Origin: Chitinophagaceae bacterium | GTDB lineage: Bacteria > Bacteroidota > Bacteroidia > Chitinophagales > Chitinophagaceae | DNA: 64,000 nt | Assembly (NCBI GenBank): GCA_017307755.1 | Contig: JAFKGQ010000009.1 | Span: 186,001-250,000, forward strand | Direction of reading: 5' to 3' | Part shown: positions 1 to 10,400 of the stretch, one piece after another | Numbering within the stretch: position 1 is the first letter of the stretch | How the letters are laid out: the number at the start of each line of letters is the position of its first letter | The notes under the pieces: model-generated | Databases searched by the model: none | What the model saw: only the letters and a program-made list of their open reading frames with translations | Told to the model about the DNA's origin: nothing | Program-made: the position numbers and the translations under genes

Positions 1-2682
1 GGGCCGGGCGGTACTTCGAAGATCCGTATCCGCGGTCAATCGTCGCTGTCGGGGCAAAACAACCCGCTGATAGTGATCAATGGCGTACCGATGGATAACA
101 CCAACTTCAATGACAATGTGATATCCGTAAAAGGGGGTGGAGTATTCGCTGATGGCGGTGACGGTCTATCGAGCATCAACCCGGACGATATCGAGAGCAT
201 GACAATACTGAAAGGGGCGCCGGCATCGGCACTCTATGGATCACGCGCCAAGGACGGCGTGATCATGATCACGACAAAAACGAGGGGGAAGACAAAGGGC
301 ATCGGGGTCACCTATAACCTGAACTATACGAATGATACACCGCTGGATTTCACCGACTATCAGACCGAATACGGGCAAGGTGAGAATGGCGTACGGCCGA
401 CTACCCCGAATCCTACGTCGGGTGAATGGTCGTTTGGGGAAAAGTTTGCGCCTGGTATGACACAGGTCTTATTTAATAATCTGACTGTCCCTTATCAGTA
501 CCAGGGAAAGCGTATCGGCAAGTTTTACCGTCATGGTCAGAACGCCGCCAATACAGTAGCTTTTGAGACTGGTGGTGACAAAGGGGGGCTGCGTCTTTCG
601 CTGAACAATACGGACAACAGGGGTATCATGCCCAACAATACTTTTAACCGAAAGAGCATGAACCTGGGCTTTAGTTACAACCTGTCGGAGCAGCTGACCC
701 TGTCCGGCAATGTCAACTATTCGAGGGAATACAATAAGAATCCGCCGAACATCACTAACCAGGACAATTCTATTCCTACCACCCTGATGGCGTTGTCGAC
801 GTCTATGCCGTTGAGCGTGCTGGATGCGAATAAGTACAATGCGGCGGGTAATGAATATGTCTGGTCGAGGTTTACCAACCGGACCAACCCTTACTGGGTG
901 CTGGCAGAACAGTTCCATAATATCAAGCGGGACAGGATCTTTGGGAATGTGGCGGTGAAATATAATATCCTGCCCTGGCTGAGTGTACAGGGCCGATTTG
1001 GACAGGATTACTGGAGCCGTGATGAAGATGTCAATAACTTCCCTACGGGTCAGGCTTCGCGGGCGGCTGCCCCTCCCGGCTTTGTGAATGGGTTATACAC
1101 CCAGGAATCGCGCCGGTTTCGGGAGACTAACCTCGACTTCCTGGTGAACGCCAACAGGAAGTTCGGCAACCTGGAGATGAACGTGAATGCCGGCGGCAAC
1201 CGTATGCGTAAGCGGTCGGATATAAACAATGTGGTGGTGACGGACTTTGTCATCAGAGGTTTGTATACGGTACAAAATGGAAGGGCGAAGGACCCTGTGT
1301 ATACGTTGACAGAGCAGGGTGTGAATTCCATGTATGGCTCCGCCGAGCTGAACTGGAAAAGAACGTTCTACCTGAACGGTACGGTGCGTAACGACTGGTT
1401 TTCCACGCTGTCGCCGGAGAACAGGAGCATCCTGTATCCGTCGGTATCCGGCAGCTATGTATTTTCGGAGCATCTGCCAAATGCAGGCTGGCTTGACTTT
1501 GGTAAAGTGAGGGTAGGGTATGCCGAGGTCGGCAGTGATGGCGATGTAGCGCCGTATTCGAACCAACTGTTCTATACGGTCAATGCGAATTTTATCAATA
1601 ACCCCAATGGCGTACCCGTGCCGGTGGGAACAAGCAATATCTTTAATAATGCTACCGGTACTGTGTTGCCCAACCCTAATCTGAAGCCCAGCCGCGTGGC
1701 GGAAACGGAAATCGGATTGGAGCTGCGTATGTTCAACAACCGGGTGAATGTGGACCTGGCGGCTTACCGGAAGATCACGAGCGACCAGATCGTGTCGGTA
1801 CAGATATCGGATGCTTCGGGTTATCTCAATACGCCCATCAACAGCGGGAAAAGCAGCAATTATGGTTTTGAGGCCATGCTAAACCTGGTGCCTGTGCAAA
1901 CCAGGACCTTCAAATGGGAATTTACGGCCAATACTTCCTACAACAAGACCAAGGTGCTGAGCATCGTTACCAGCAAGCCGGGTGAGCGTATTACCACGGG
2001 CACGCATGTCTTTAACGGCGAAACCAGGCAGGTGGTGGGTCAGGAGATCGGGCAGATCGCGGGTTACGGATATGCGAGGGATGCAAAAGGGCAAAGGATA
2101 TTCCAGTCGAACGGATTGCCTCTGCGTACATCCGACTTTGTGCTGTTTGGCAGCGCGCTGCCTAAATGGGTGGGTGGTTTTCTGAATACCTTCAATTACA
2201 AGGGGGTGAGTCTGAGCGTGTTTATTGACTATAAGCTGGGGGGTAAGATGCTTTCCGGCACCAACTTCAACGCGGTGCGGCACGGTCTGCACAAAATGAC
2301 GCTGGAAGGTCGTGCCGGGGGTGTAAAGAGCATGGGGGTGGATGCCGGCGGCAATCCCAATACGGCGGTGGCGCCGGTGCAGACGTACTGGGAACACCTT
2401 CGTTCGCAGCAGATAGTGGAACCTGTCATTTACAACGGCGGGTACTGGAAGCTGCGCCAGGTGAGCCTGGGTTATGATCTTACGAAATATATTCCTGCCA
2501 AATGGCCTGTCAAGGGTCTGAAGCTGGACCTTGTCGCCAACAATGTCCTGCTGATAAAAAAATGGGTGGACAATATCGATCCTGAAACATTTGGTTTTGG
2601 TTCTGATAACCAGGTCGGGCTGGAATCGCCCGGTCTGCCTACCACCCGCAGCCTTGGATTGAACCTGAATGTTAAATTCTAA
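1..2682 (+). CDS. SusC/RagA-family TonB-linked outer-membrane transporter, 5' end outside window
   Basis: The frame is open from base 1, so the N-terminus (signal peptide, carboxypeptidase-like domain, TonB box and start of the plug) lies outside the window; 893 residues are visible. The first visible residues carry the plug signature IRIRGQSSLSG, then NPLIVINGVPMD, then DDIESMTILKGAPASALYGS and DGVIMITTK, all typical of SusC plugs. The rest is a long beta-barrel rich in Asn, Tyr and Gly, ending in the SusC-type C-terminus LGLNLNVKF. Members form a pedal-bin complex with a SusD lipoprotein and import glycans or peptides through the outer membrane using TonB energy. The SusD partner starts 12 nt downstream. 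The substrate cannot be read from the sequence; the nearby sugar-acid dehydratase suggests a sugar or uronate-containing glycan (inference). Confidence 0.95.
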   Translation, partial: GPGGTSKIRIRGQSSLSGQNNPLIVINGVPMDNTNFNDNVISVKGGGVFADGGDGLSSINPDDIESMTILKGAPASALYGSRAKDGVIMITTKTRGKTKGIGVTYNLNYTNDTPLDFTDYQTEYGQGENGVRPTTPNPTSGEWSFGEKFAPGMTQVLFNNLTVPYQYQGKRIGKFYRHGQNAANTVAFETGGDKGGLRLSLNNTDNRGIMPNNTFNRKSMNLGFSYNLSEQLTLSGNVNYSREYNKNPPNITNQDNSIPTTLMALSTSMPLSVLDANKYNAAGNEYVWSRFTNRTNPYWVLAEQFHNIKRDRIFGNVAVKYNILPWLSVQGRFGQDYWSRDEDVNNFPTGQASRAAAPPGFVNGLYTQESRRFRETNLDFLVNANRKFGNLEMNVNAGGNRMRKRSDINNVVVTDFVIRGLYTVQNGRAKDPVYTLTEQGVNSMYGSAELNWKRTFYLNGTVRNDWFSTLSPENRSILYPSVSGSYVFSEHLPNAGWLDFGKVRVGYAEVGSDGDVAPYSNQLFYTVNANFINNPNGVPVPVGTSNIFNNATGTVLPNPNLKPSRVAETEIGLELRMFNNRVNVDLAAYRKITSDQIVSVQISDASGYLNTPINSGKSSNYGFEAMLNLVPVQTRTFKWEFTANTSYNKTKVLSIVTSKPGERITTGTHVFNGETRQVVGQEIGQIAGYGYARDAKGQRIFQSNGLPLRTSDFVLFGSALPKWVGGFLNTFNYKGVSLSVFIDYKLGGKMLSGTNFNAVRHGLHKMTLEGRAGGVKSMGVDAGGNPNTAVAPVQTYWEHLRSQQIVEPVIYNGGYWKLRQVSLGYDLTKYIPAKWPVKGLKLDLVANNVLLIKKWVDNIDPETFGFGSDNQVGLESPGLPTTRSLGLNLNVKF

Positions 2683-2694
2683 CAATTGCCTACC

Positions 2695-4236
2695 ATGAAA
2701 AAGATATTAAACTATAGTTTATTTGGTGTTATTATGCTGGTGATGACGGGCTGTGATAAGGGTCTGTCGGACCTGAATGTAAATAAAACCAACCCGATTT
2801 CGCTGGACCCTGCTCTGCTGTTGAACCAGGCCATTATCAATACGTCATTCCCCGTGAAATCGCTGGTTTTTGACATCGGCATCGTGCAGCAGATGGTGTC
2901 GCCCAACGGCGGGGTGCTGGCCGGCGCCAATTTTAACCAGGACAGCCGGGATGTGACCACGGCGAATTTGTGGGCGACCTATTATCAGAGCGTGATCAAA
3001 AACACGCACGATGCCCTGATGCGTTCGAAAGACGTTGCGGGGAGGAGCAACATGTACAATATGGTGCGTATTTATCAGTCGTATGTTTTTATGATCCTGA
3101 CGGATGAATATGGCGAGATACCGTATACGCAAGGCGGCGCGGGTTATTCAGACCAGATACTTTTTCCCAAGTATGACCGGCAGCAGGACATTTACCCGAA
3201 GATCATCCAGGAGTTGACGGACGCAGTGGCGGCCCTGGACCCCGGAGGTACTATCGAATCGGGGGATGCGCTGTATGCAGGTAACATAAGTCAATGGAAG
3301 AAATTTGCTTATTCCCTGATGTTGCGGGCAGGTATGCGTCTCAGTAAAATAGACCCTACCAAAGCGCAAAGCACCGTGCAGGCGGCCGTAGCAGGGGGTG
3401 TCATTACGAGCAATGCAGACAATGCCTATATACGTCATGATGCGAACTTTACGCAACCCATCGGAAGCACGCTCAACGGCAGTGAGGCAGCAAATTTTTA
3501 TCTGACCAAGCCTTTTGTGGATATTTTGAAGAGTACGAGTGACCCGCGTTTGCAATCCATTGCGATCCGGTATGTAGGAGCTACCAGCGGGGCCGGTCAG
3601 ACGGTGGCCGCCGGAACTACGGACCCCACCAAGCAGATAGGTATGCCGATAGGGTATGACAATGGGTCGATAGCAGGCGCAGTCCAGGCGGATGGGCTGG
3701 CGAGCTTTTATGATTACAGCCAGCTGGATCGCCGCAGGATGGTGAAGATATCCTCGCCCGTGTTTTTGGTGACGGCTGCACAGACAAATCTCTTATTGGC
3801 CGAGGCCCGTTTTAGGGGGTGGATCACCAGCGGTACGGCGGACCAATATTTTTCGGATGGTATCAAGGCGCATATGGATCAGATGGTGTCGTATGACCCC
3901 GGATGCGCTGTGGCCGGCGCCGACCGGGATACTTATGTCACGGCCAATCCGTTGGCGGCCGGCACGGAGTTGGTACAGATCAATACGCAGTATTGGATCG
4001 CCTCTTTTCTCAACGGTCCTGAAGCATTTGCCAATTTTAGAAGAAGCGGCTACCCGGCCCTTACGCCCAACCCTTATGGACAGCCCAATAACCCGGATGT
4101 TCCGAATGGTACTTTTATCAGAAGGCTTACCTATCCTACTTCCGAGTTGAGTGTGAACACGACTAACGTGAATGAGGCGATCACAAGGCAGGGCGCTGAT
4201 AAGCTGAGCACGCGGGTGTGGTGGGATAAGCCTTGA
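2695..4236 (+). CDS. SusD-family outer-membrane lipoprotein (SusD-like_2 type)
   Basis: 513 residues from the ATG at 2695; a TTG nine bases upstream is possible, but the ATG gives a proper n-region (MKK). The signal peptide ends in a lipobox, VMTGC, so Cys20 should be lipidated and the protein anchored on the outer leaflet of the outer membrane. After the Cys comes DLNVNKTNP, typical of the SusD-like_2 branch, and the helical TPR-like fold is suggested by the SYVFMILTDEYGEIPYTQ segment near residues 125-145. It is the glycan-binding lid of the SusC encoded 12 nt upstream, with which it is presumably co-transcribed. The ligand is unknown. Confidence 0.93.
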   Translation: MKKILNYSLFGVIMLVMTGCDKGLSDLNVNKTNPISLDPALLLNQAIINTSFPVKSLVFDIGIVQQMVSPNGGVLAGANFNQDSRDVTTANLWATYYQSVIKNTHDALMRSKDVAGRSNMYNMVRIYQSYVFMILTDEYGEIPYTQGGAGYSDQILFPKYDRQQDIYPKIIQELTDAVAALDPGGTIESGDALYAGNISQWKKFAYSLMLRAGMRLSKIDPTKAQSTVQAAVAGGVITSNADNAYIRHDANFTQPIGSTLNGSEAANFYLTKPFVDILKSTSDPRLQSIAIRYVGATSGAGQTVAAGTTDPTKQIGMPIGYDNGSIAGAVQADGLASFYDYSQLDRRRMVKISSPVFLVTAAQTNLLLAEARFRGWITSGTADQYFSDGIKAHMDQMVSYDPGCAVAGADRDTYVTANPLAAGTELVQINTQYWIASFLNGPEAFANFRRSGYPALTPNPYGQPNNPDVPNGTFIRRLTYPTSELSVNTTNVNEAITRQGADKLSTRVWWDKP

Positions 4237-4284
4237 TTGGTGAGGATTGAGTTTAACAGGGGGAGAAGTTTTAATAAGTGTTCT

Positions 4285-6000
4285 ATGGAAAAAAGATTAA
4301 GAAGCTACGACTGGTTTGGCAAATCGGATAAGATGGGATTCGTACACCGGTCATGGTTCCGTACCCAGGGCTATCCTGACGATTATTTTGTGAACAGGCC
4401 TGTGATAGGTATCTGCAATACCTGGAGCGAGTTGACTCCCTGCAATGGTCACCTGAGGGATTTTGCAGAAGTGGTAAAACGCGGTGTATTGGAAGCAGGC
4501 GGTTTTCCCCTGGAGTTCCCTGTTACCTCGCTGGGTGAGACGGTGATGCGTCCCACGACCATGCTCTTCCGCAATCTGGCCAGTATGGATGTGGAGGAGA
4601 GCATCCGCGCCAATCCTATCGACGGTGTGGTATTGCTGACGGGTTGCGACAAGACCACTCCTTCCACGCTGATGGGCGCCTGCAGTGTGAACCTGCCTAC
4701 CATCGTGGTGCCCGGGGGGGCCATGCTGAACGGGCGTTTTCGCGGGGAGTGCATCGGCAGCGGGACCTTTAACTGGCTTATTAAAGAGAAGCAGGGGGTA
4801 GAGAATTATACACCACAGGACATCCATGATGTGGAAACGGGTGTGGCCCGCAGTCAGGGGCATTGCATGACGATGGGTACGGCCAGTACCATGGCCTGCA
4901 TGGTCGAATCATTGGGGTTGACGCTACCCGGCGCCGCCGCTATTCCGGCTGTGGATGCCCGTAAGAAAGTAATGGCGCAACTGAGCGGACGTCGTATTGT
5001 GGAAATGGTGAGGGAAGACCTGAGGTTGTCACGATTATTGACACGGGAGGCTTTTGAAAATGCCATTGTGGTGAACTCGGCTATTGGAGGGAGCACCAAT
5101 TTTATCATCCATTTATTGGCTATCGCGGGTAGGATCGGCGTGCAGCTGACCCTGGAGGATTTTGATGTTATCGGCAGTCGTGTGCCACTGTTGCTCAACC
5201 TAAAGCCGTCGGGCAAGTACCTGATGGAGGATTTTTATTATGCCGGCGGACTGCCTGTGGTTATCCGGGAAATGGCTTCGTACCTGCATGGCGAGGCGAT
5301 TACGGTCAATGGCCGGGGTGTCGCTGAGAATTGCAGCGAGGCGTCTTGTTATAACGAGGATGTGATCGCCTCTTTGTCGCGTCCTCTGCAAGAGGACGCG
5401 GGGATTGCGGTGTTGAAGGGCAATTTATGTGAAGATGGGGCGGTGATCAAGCCGTCGGCGGCCTCCCCCCATTTACTAAAGCACCGTGGGCGGGCGGTGG
5501 TGTTTGAAAGCATGGAGGATTATCATGCCCGGATAGACGACCCGGCGTTGGATATCGACGAGTCTTGTGTGATCGTTCTGAAAGGTGTGGGGCCTGTGGG
5601 TTACCCGGGCATGCCGGAGGTGGGTAATGTCGACCTGCCCATGAAGCTGCTGCAAAAGGGTGTAAGGGATATGGTCCGTATTTCGGATGGGCGTATGAGC
5701 GGCACGGCCGGGGGTACGGTGGTATTGCATGTGTCGCCCGAATCATCGGTGGGGGGTGTGCTGGCGCTGGTGCGGGATGGGGATATGATCGAGCTGGATG
5801 TGGCCGGCAGGAGGCTGCACCTGGATGTGTCCGATGAGGAGCTGGCGGTGCGCAGAGCGAGGTGGGTACGGCCGGAGCCCGCGGCGACGAGGGGGTATGT
5901 GCGGTTCTATATTGAGCATGTGCAGCAGGCGCATGTAGGTGCGGATATGGACTGGCTGCGGGGTGGTTCGGGGGCGGATGTAAAGAGGGATCTGCATTAG
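4285..6000 (+). CDS. IlvD/Edd-family dehydratase, probably aldonate (sugar acid) dehydratase
   Basis: 571 residues from the ATG at 4285; the frame extends upstream to a TTG at 4237, but the conserved part begins at MEKRLRSYDWFGK. Family motifs are clear: NTWSELTPCNGHL, LLTGCDKTTPSTLMGA, GHCMTMGTASTMAC, and near the C-terminus GYPGMPEVGN and ISDGRMSGTAGGTVV. The Cys residues in the first three motifs are those expected to ligand the iron-sulfur cluster. The early HRSWFRTQGYPDD segment resembles the L-arabinonate/D-xylonate dehydratase branch more than the biosynthetic IlvD branch. Such enzymes convert an aldonate to a 2-keto-3-deoxy acid in the cytoplasm. Its position between two SusC/SusD sets fits a catabolic role, not branched-chain amino-acid synthesis. 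The exact substrate is not determined. Confidence 0.88.
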   Translation: MEKRLRSYDWFGKSDKMGFVHRSWFRTQGYPDDYFVNRPVIGICNTWSELTPCNGHLRDFAEVVKRGVLEAGGFPLEFPVTSLGETVMRPTTMLFRNLASMDVEESIRANPIDGVVLLTGCDKTTPSTLMGACSVNLPTIVVPGGAMLNGRFRGECIGSGTFNWLIKEKQGVENYTPQDIHDVETGVARSQGHCMTMGTASTMACMVESLGLTLPGAAAIPAVDARKKVMAQLSGRRIVEMVREDLRLSRLLTREAFENAIVVNSAIGGSTNFIIHLLAIAGRIGVQLTLEDFDVIGSRVPLLLNLKPSGKYLMEDFYYAGGLPVVIREMASYLHGEAITVNGRGVAENCSEASCYNEDVIASLSRPLQEDAGIAVLKGNLCEDGAVIKPSAASPHLLKHRGRAVVFESMEDYHARIDDPALDIDESCVIVLKGVGPVGYPGMPEVGNVDLPMKLLQKGVRDMVRISDGRMSGTAGGTVVLHVSPESSVGGVLALVRDGDMIELDVAGRRLHLDVSDEELAVRRARWVRPEPAATRGYVRFYIEHVQQAHVGADMDWLRGGSGADVKRDLH

Positions 6001-6019
6001 GCGGCTGTAAGGTCTTTTC

Positions 6020-7258
6020 TTATGCGAGAGAGAGCAGCTTATCGCGTACCAGCAGGCAGGCGCCCATGACACCTGCTTTTTCTCCCAGGATGGAGCGTTT
6101 TAGCAGGGTGTCGTTGTTGACCAGGCTCAGCGAATATTTATTGATGGCGCTTTTAACGGGCAGCAGGATAATATCGCCTGTCAGTGAAAGGCTTCCGCCA
6201 AGGATGATCAGTTCGGGATTGTAGAGATTGATAATGGTGGCAATGCCTTTGCCCAGCTTTTCACCCACCTGAGCGATCAGTTCGATGGCCAGCATGTCGT
6301 CGTTGTTGGCGGCCTCGATAATATCATCCAGCCCGATGGCTGCAGTCGAGGGATGTTTGCTGGTGACGCTGCTGCTGGCGCCTTCTTCCAGGTGCCGGAT
6401 AAAGGTCCTGATCAGGGCGCTGCCGGAGGCTTCCGTCTCCAGGCAACCTTTTTTACCACAGTGGCAAAGGATCTCATTATCGAAGATCGGTATATGACCG
6501 AACTCCCCTGCAAAACCGGACTTACCATAATATAATTGTCCGTTGATCTGGATACCCATCCCGATGCCATGGTCAACATTAATAAAGAGGACATTCTTTT
6601 CTCCATTGACTACGCCGCAGCAGAATTCTCCATAAGCCATTGCGCGGCTGTCATTTTCCAGATAGGTATAGATACCGATCTTTTCTTCTATGACCCTGCT
6701 GAGCGGGGCCTCATTAAAATTAAAATAGCTGTAGCTATAGCCTGTGGTATGGTTGACCCTTCCGGAGAGGTTGATCCCTATTCCCAGGATCTTTCCGGGG
6801 CTCATCTTCAGATCTGTTATAAAATTCCTGACAATGGTGCAGAGCTGTTCCAGGGATGCCGGTGTATTGTCCAGCCAGTAGGGTAGTTTATCGGCGGTGC
6901 GGACCAGTTTTTTCTGGAAGTCCATCAGACCTATATTAACATATGTTTTTTTCACCTCCATGCCGATGAAGAAAAAGCTGTCGGGTTCTACCCCGTAGAG
7001 ATTGGGTCTTCTACCTACTCCGGATATGGTCTTGCCAAAGTCTTTTATCAGGCCGTCTTTTATGAGCTCCAGTACGATGTCGTTGACCTTGGGGGTACTG
7101 ACATTGAATTCCCTGCTGAGGTCTGTGATGGTGCTATGGCCTGTGTTGGCCAGGTACGACAGGATCTGTTTTTTTAGCTGGAGGTTCTTGTAGGCGACCC
7201 CTGTCATGGTTTCGCTGTTCATTTCTGGAAAGGGGAAGAGCATGCTCCTGTCGTTCAT
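6020..7258 (-). CDS. ROK-family transcriptional repressor (NagC/XylR-like)
   Basis: 412 residues. Residues 27-75 form a winged helix-turn-helix (HSTITDLSREFNVSTPKVND), followed by a ROK domain. GEFGHIP (251-257) and the zinc-binding CHCGKKGC (265-272) are classic ROK motifs. The N-terminal phosphate loop of ROK sugar kinases (DxGGT) is replaced by GMEVKKTYVNIGL near 99-111, as in NagC-type repressors, so this is a regulator that senses a sugar, not a kinase. ATGs at codons 13 and 18 are alternative starts. It is divergent from the SusC at 7443 across an AT-rich 184-bp spacer that probably holds its operators. It is the likely local repressor of the 7443-19726 run. Confidence 0.92.
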   Translation of the reverse strand: MNDRSMLFPFPEMNSETMTGVAYKNLQLKKQILSYLANTGHSTITDLSREFNVSTPKVNDIVLELIKDGLIKDFGKTISGVGRRPNLYGVEPDSFFFIGMEVKKTYVNIGLMDFQKKLVRTADKLPYWLDNTPASLEQLCTIVRNFITDLKMSPGKILGIGINLSGRVNHTTGYSYSYFNFNEAPLSRVIEEKIGIYTYLENDSRAMAYGEFCCGVVNGEKNVLFINVDHGIGMGIQINGQLYYGKSGFAGEFGHIPIFDNEILCHCGKKGCLETEASGSALIRTFIRHLEEGASSSVTSKHPSTAAIGLDDIIEAANNDDMLAIELIAQVGEKLGKGIATIINLYNPELIILGGSLSLTGDIILLPVKSAINKYSLSLVNNDTLLKRSILGEKAGVMGACLLVRDKLLSLA

Positions 7259-7442
7259 GAAGTAAAAATATTGATTTTTATCGGGGTTAAGCTAAAAATT
7301 ATGATTAACTCAATTGTAATTAAAATATTTTTTTAGTAATTAAGGTTAGTTTTTAAAATAAATTATATATTCACGGTGTAATAGAAATATTTTTTGTTAA
7401 GGTTCTGACTATTTATTGCCCAAACTAATTAAAACTGCAAGT
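7259..7442. promoter_or_regulatory. AT-rich divergent regulatory region between the ROK repressor and SusC
   Basis: This spacer is visibly much richer in A and T than the coding DNA on both sides. It contains nearby copies of TAATTA in a partly self-complementary arrangement (7317-7342), a TAATAGAAATATTTTTTG stretch at 7379-7396 that could serve as a -7 region for the SusC operon, and the leader TTGCCCAAACTAATT just before the SusC start. The last part resembles the leader of the SusC at 26748 (TTTAACCCAAACTAA). ROK repressors often bind AT-rich palindromes, so the region is a good candidate for the operator. No single site can be named with certainty. Confidence 0.5.
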
Positions 7443-10400
7443 ATGAGACGTAGTACAAGCTCCCGGCCCATCTTCAGCGCCACATTTTTTCTGTCCCTGC
7501 TGCTAGGGCTTTCTTTCACTGCATTTTCCCAACAGTCCCTGATTGTCAGGGGTAGGACCATTGATGACAAAGGCCAGGTTCTGGCGGGTGTCAGCGTTAT
7601 TCTCAAGGGTGGTTCTGCTGCCCAGGGGACGTTTTCTGATGAAAAAGGGGTATTTCAGATCACGGTGCCCAGGCTGCCTGCCGTGCTGGCGGCCACCAAT
7701 GTGGGTTATCAGCCTGTGGAGATCACGGTTTCCACCACTGATGAGGCGGTGGTTGTTTTGAAGGCGGTAAGCGCCCAACTGAATGACGTGGTCGTCATCG
7801 GCTATGGCACTCAGAAAAGAGTGGATGTCACCGGCGCCATTGGTTCGGTGACCAACAAGGATATCCGCAACCTGCCGGTGCGCAGCGCCCAGGAAGCGCT
7901 GCAAGGCAAAGTGGCCGGGGTAGTGGTAACGCAGAGCAGTGGTAGTCCGGGGTCGCTGGGAGTTGTACGTATCAGGGGGATCGGGTCCATCAATGGCTCC
8001 AATGATCCATTGTATGTGGTGGACGGGTTGCCGCAAGGCAGCGTCAGCTGGCTCAATCCCAATGACATCGAAACCATGGATGTGTTGAAGGATGCTTCCG
8101 CGGCGGCCATCTATGGTTCCCGTGCCGCGAATGGGGTGGTGATGATCACTACCAAGAAGGGGAGCACGAACGATGACATGCATGTTTCTTTTGACAGTTA
8201 TACAGGCATACAGTCGGCCTGGAAGCGGCCTCATATGCTCAACGCTTCGGAGTTTATCCAGTATAAGGTGCGTGCTGCGCAGGCGGGGGGGACGGTGAGC
8301 TCACTCCCTGCGGAAATGAGCACGCAGGCGGGTATCGATCAGGTACTGCAATTTGTAAAAGATAATACAGGGAGCGCTGCGGGAACGGACTGGTGGAAAC
8401 AGATCGTCAATTCCAATGCGCTGACCCAATCCTATACCATCGGTGTTAGCGGAGGCACCAAGAAGGTGGCCTTAGGCTCTACGCTGGGCTATATGCGTCA
8501 GAATGGGTTGATCGGGGGCTCCGACTATACGCGGATATCCTGGCACAACAACATGGATGTGAAGGTCAGTTCCCGGATCAAGTTCTCCACCAACTTCAAT
8601 GTGATTTATGAGAAGAGAAGGAATGTGGATGAGAACAACCCGTATACGGGGACTATATTCAATGCCATGACGGGAGATCCCATCACGCCGGTATGGCGTA
8701 ATCACCTGGTGAACGTTCCTGCTTTTCTAAATTATACGAACATCATGAATGGATACGAGGCCGACAATCCTTTTTCGCAGTATGCAGGCCTGATCTATTC
8801 CAATAAATCCAATCCTGTAGCCCAGATAGAGCGAATGCGTCAAAGCCAATATTCCTCCCTGGGTCTGAAGGGCGGGGCGGCCCTTGATGTAAAGATCATC
8901 GAGCCCCTGAGTTTCCGGAGCAATTTCGGGGCTGATATCGTAGGGGGGCTTTCTCAGGGCTTTCTACCGTCCTACTACCTGACGGCCTTTGACCAGGCTA
9001 AGCTGAATACGGTGAGCAATTCCACCAGCTATCAGAATTATTTTGTCTGGACCAATACCCTCACTTTTGACAAGACGTGGAACGATCATCACCTGACGGT
9101 GCTGGGCGGCTGGAGCGCGGAGCTTACCAAAGGTGTGCTCAACTCCGCATCGAAACAGGGGATTATCAACAATAACCCGGACCAGCGTATCATCGATGCG
9201 GGCACTGTGAACCCCGGGGCGGGGGGCAGTACGTATTCCAGTGCGTTGAACTCTTATTTTGGCCGTATCAATTATGTTTTTGCGGGGCGTTATATCCTGG
9301 CCGGCAATATCCGCCGGGATGGGAGCTCGAATTTCGGGCCGGGGCATCGATGGGGGACTTTCCCCTCCGTATCGGCTGCCTGGCGTCTTACGCAGGAGTC
9401 CTTTATCAAGGATGCGGATATCAATTGGCTGGATGATGCCAAGCTGCGGGCCAGCTATGGGTTGATCGGCAACCAGAATGTTACCACCAGCGGTGCTTAC
9501 CTCTCTCCTTATGGCAATACAGGGTATTATTATTTTGGTGCGACGGGGGTTGCGGCGATGGGCGGCGGCCGTTCTGCCGTTGGTAATCCCGATCTGCAAT
9601 GGGAGACTTCCAAACAGACGGATATCGGCCTGGACCTGTCGTTGCTGAAGGGTAAGTTTATCGTCACCGTGGATTATTTTAACAAGAAGGTGGAAGACAT
9701 GCTGCTGCAGGTGCCCCTGCCGTCGACCCTGGGTTTTCCCAATAATCCTTATGCCAATGTGGGCAGCATGCAGAATCGCGGCTGGGAGCTTTCCGTTACG
9801 CACAATAACCATATCGGTGATCTCAGCATCGGCGTGACGGCCAATGTCTCCACGTTCAGGAACAAGGTACTTTCCCTGCGCGGTGGGTTGCCGATCTATG
9901 GCAAGGCCCATCTCGGTGAATCGATCACCAAGACGGAGGAGGGTAAACCTGTGGGGTATTATTTTGGCTATCTGACGGACGGGATCTTCCAGACGCAGCA
10001 GGAGGTGGACAAGAGCGCCCAGGCGGGGTTGTCATCGCCGGGAGACCTTCGGTTTAAGGATATCAATGGTACGGATGCGGCGGGTAATGTCACCAGAGGG
10101 CCTGACGGCAAGCTCAATGACGCGGACCGGACGAAGATCGGTGATCCCTGGCCGAAGTTTACCTATGGGCTGACGTTGAACCTGGCCTATGGACGGGTTG
10201 ACTTCAGCGCTTTCTTTCAGGGTTCCCAGGGGAATGATGTCATGAATATCCTTCGTTATGACACGGAAGCAGGCACGGGATATTACAATGCGCCGGCGGG
10301 CTATCTGCAGCAGGCGTGGAATGGTCCCGGCACCAGCAATACTCATTATAAAATCTCCAGTAATGCAGGTCTGAATACGAATGTGTCTGATCACTTTGTT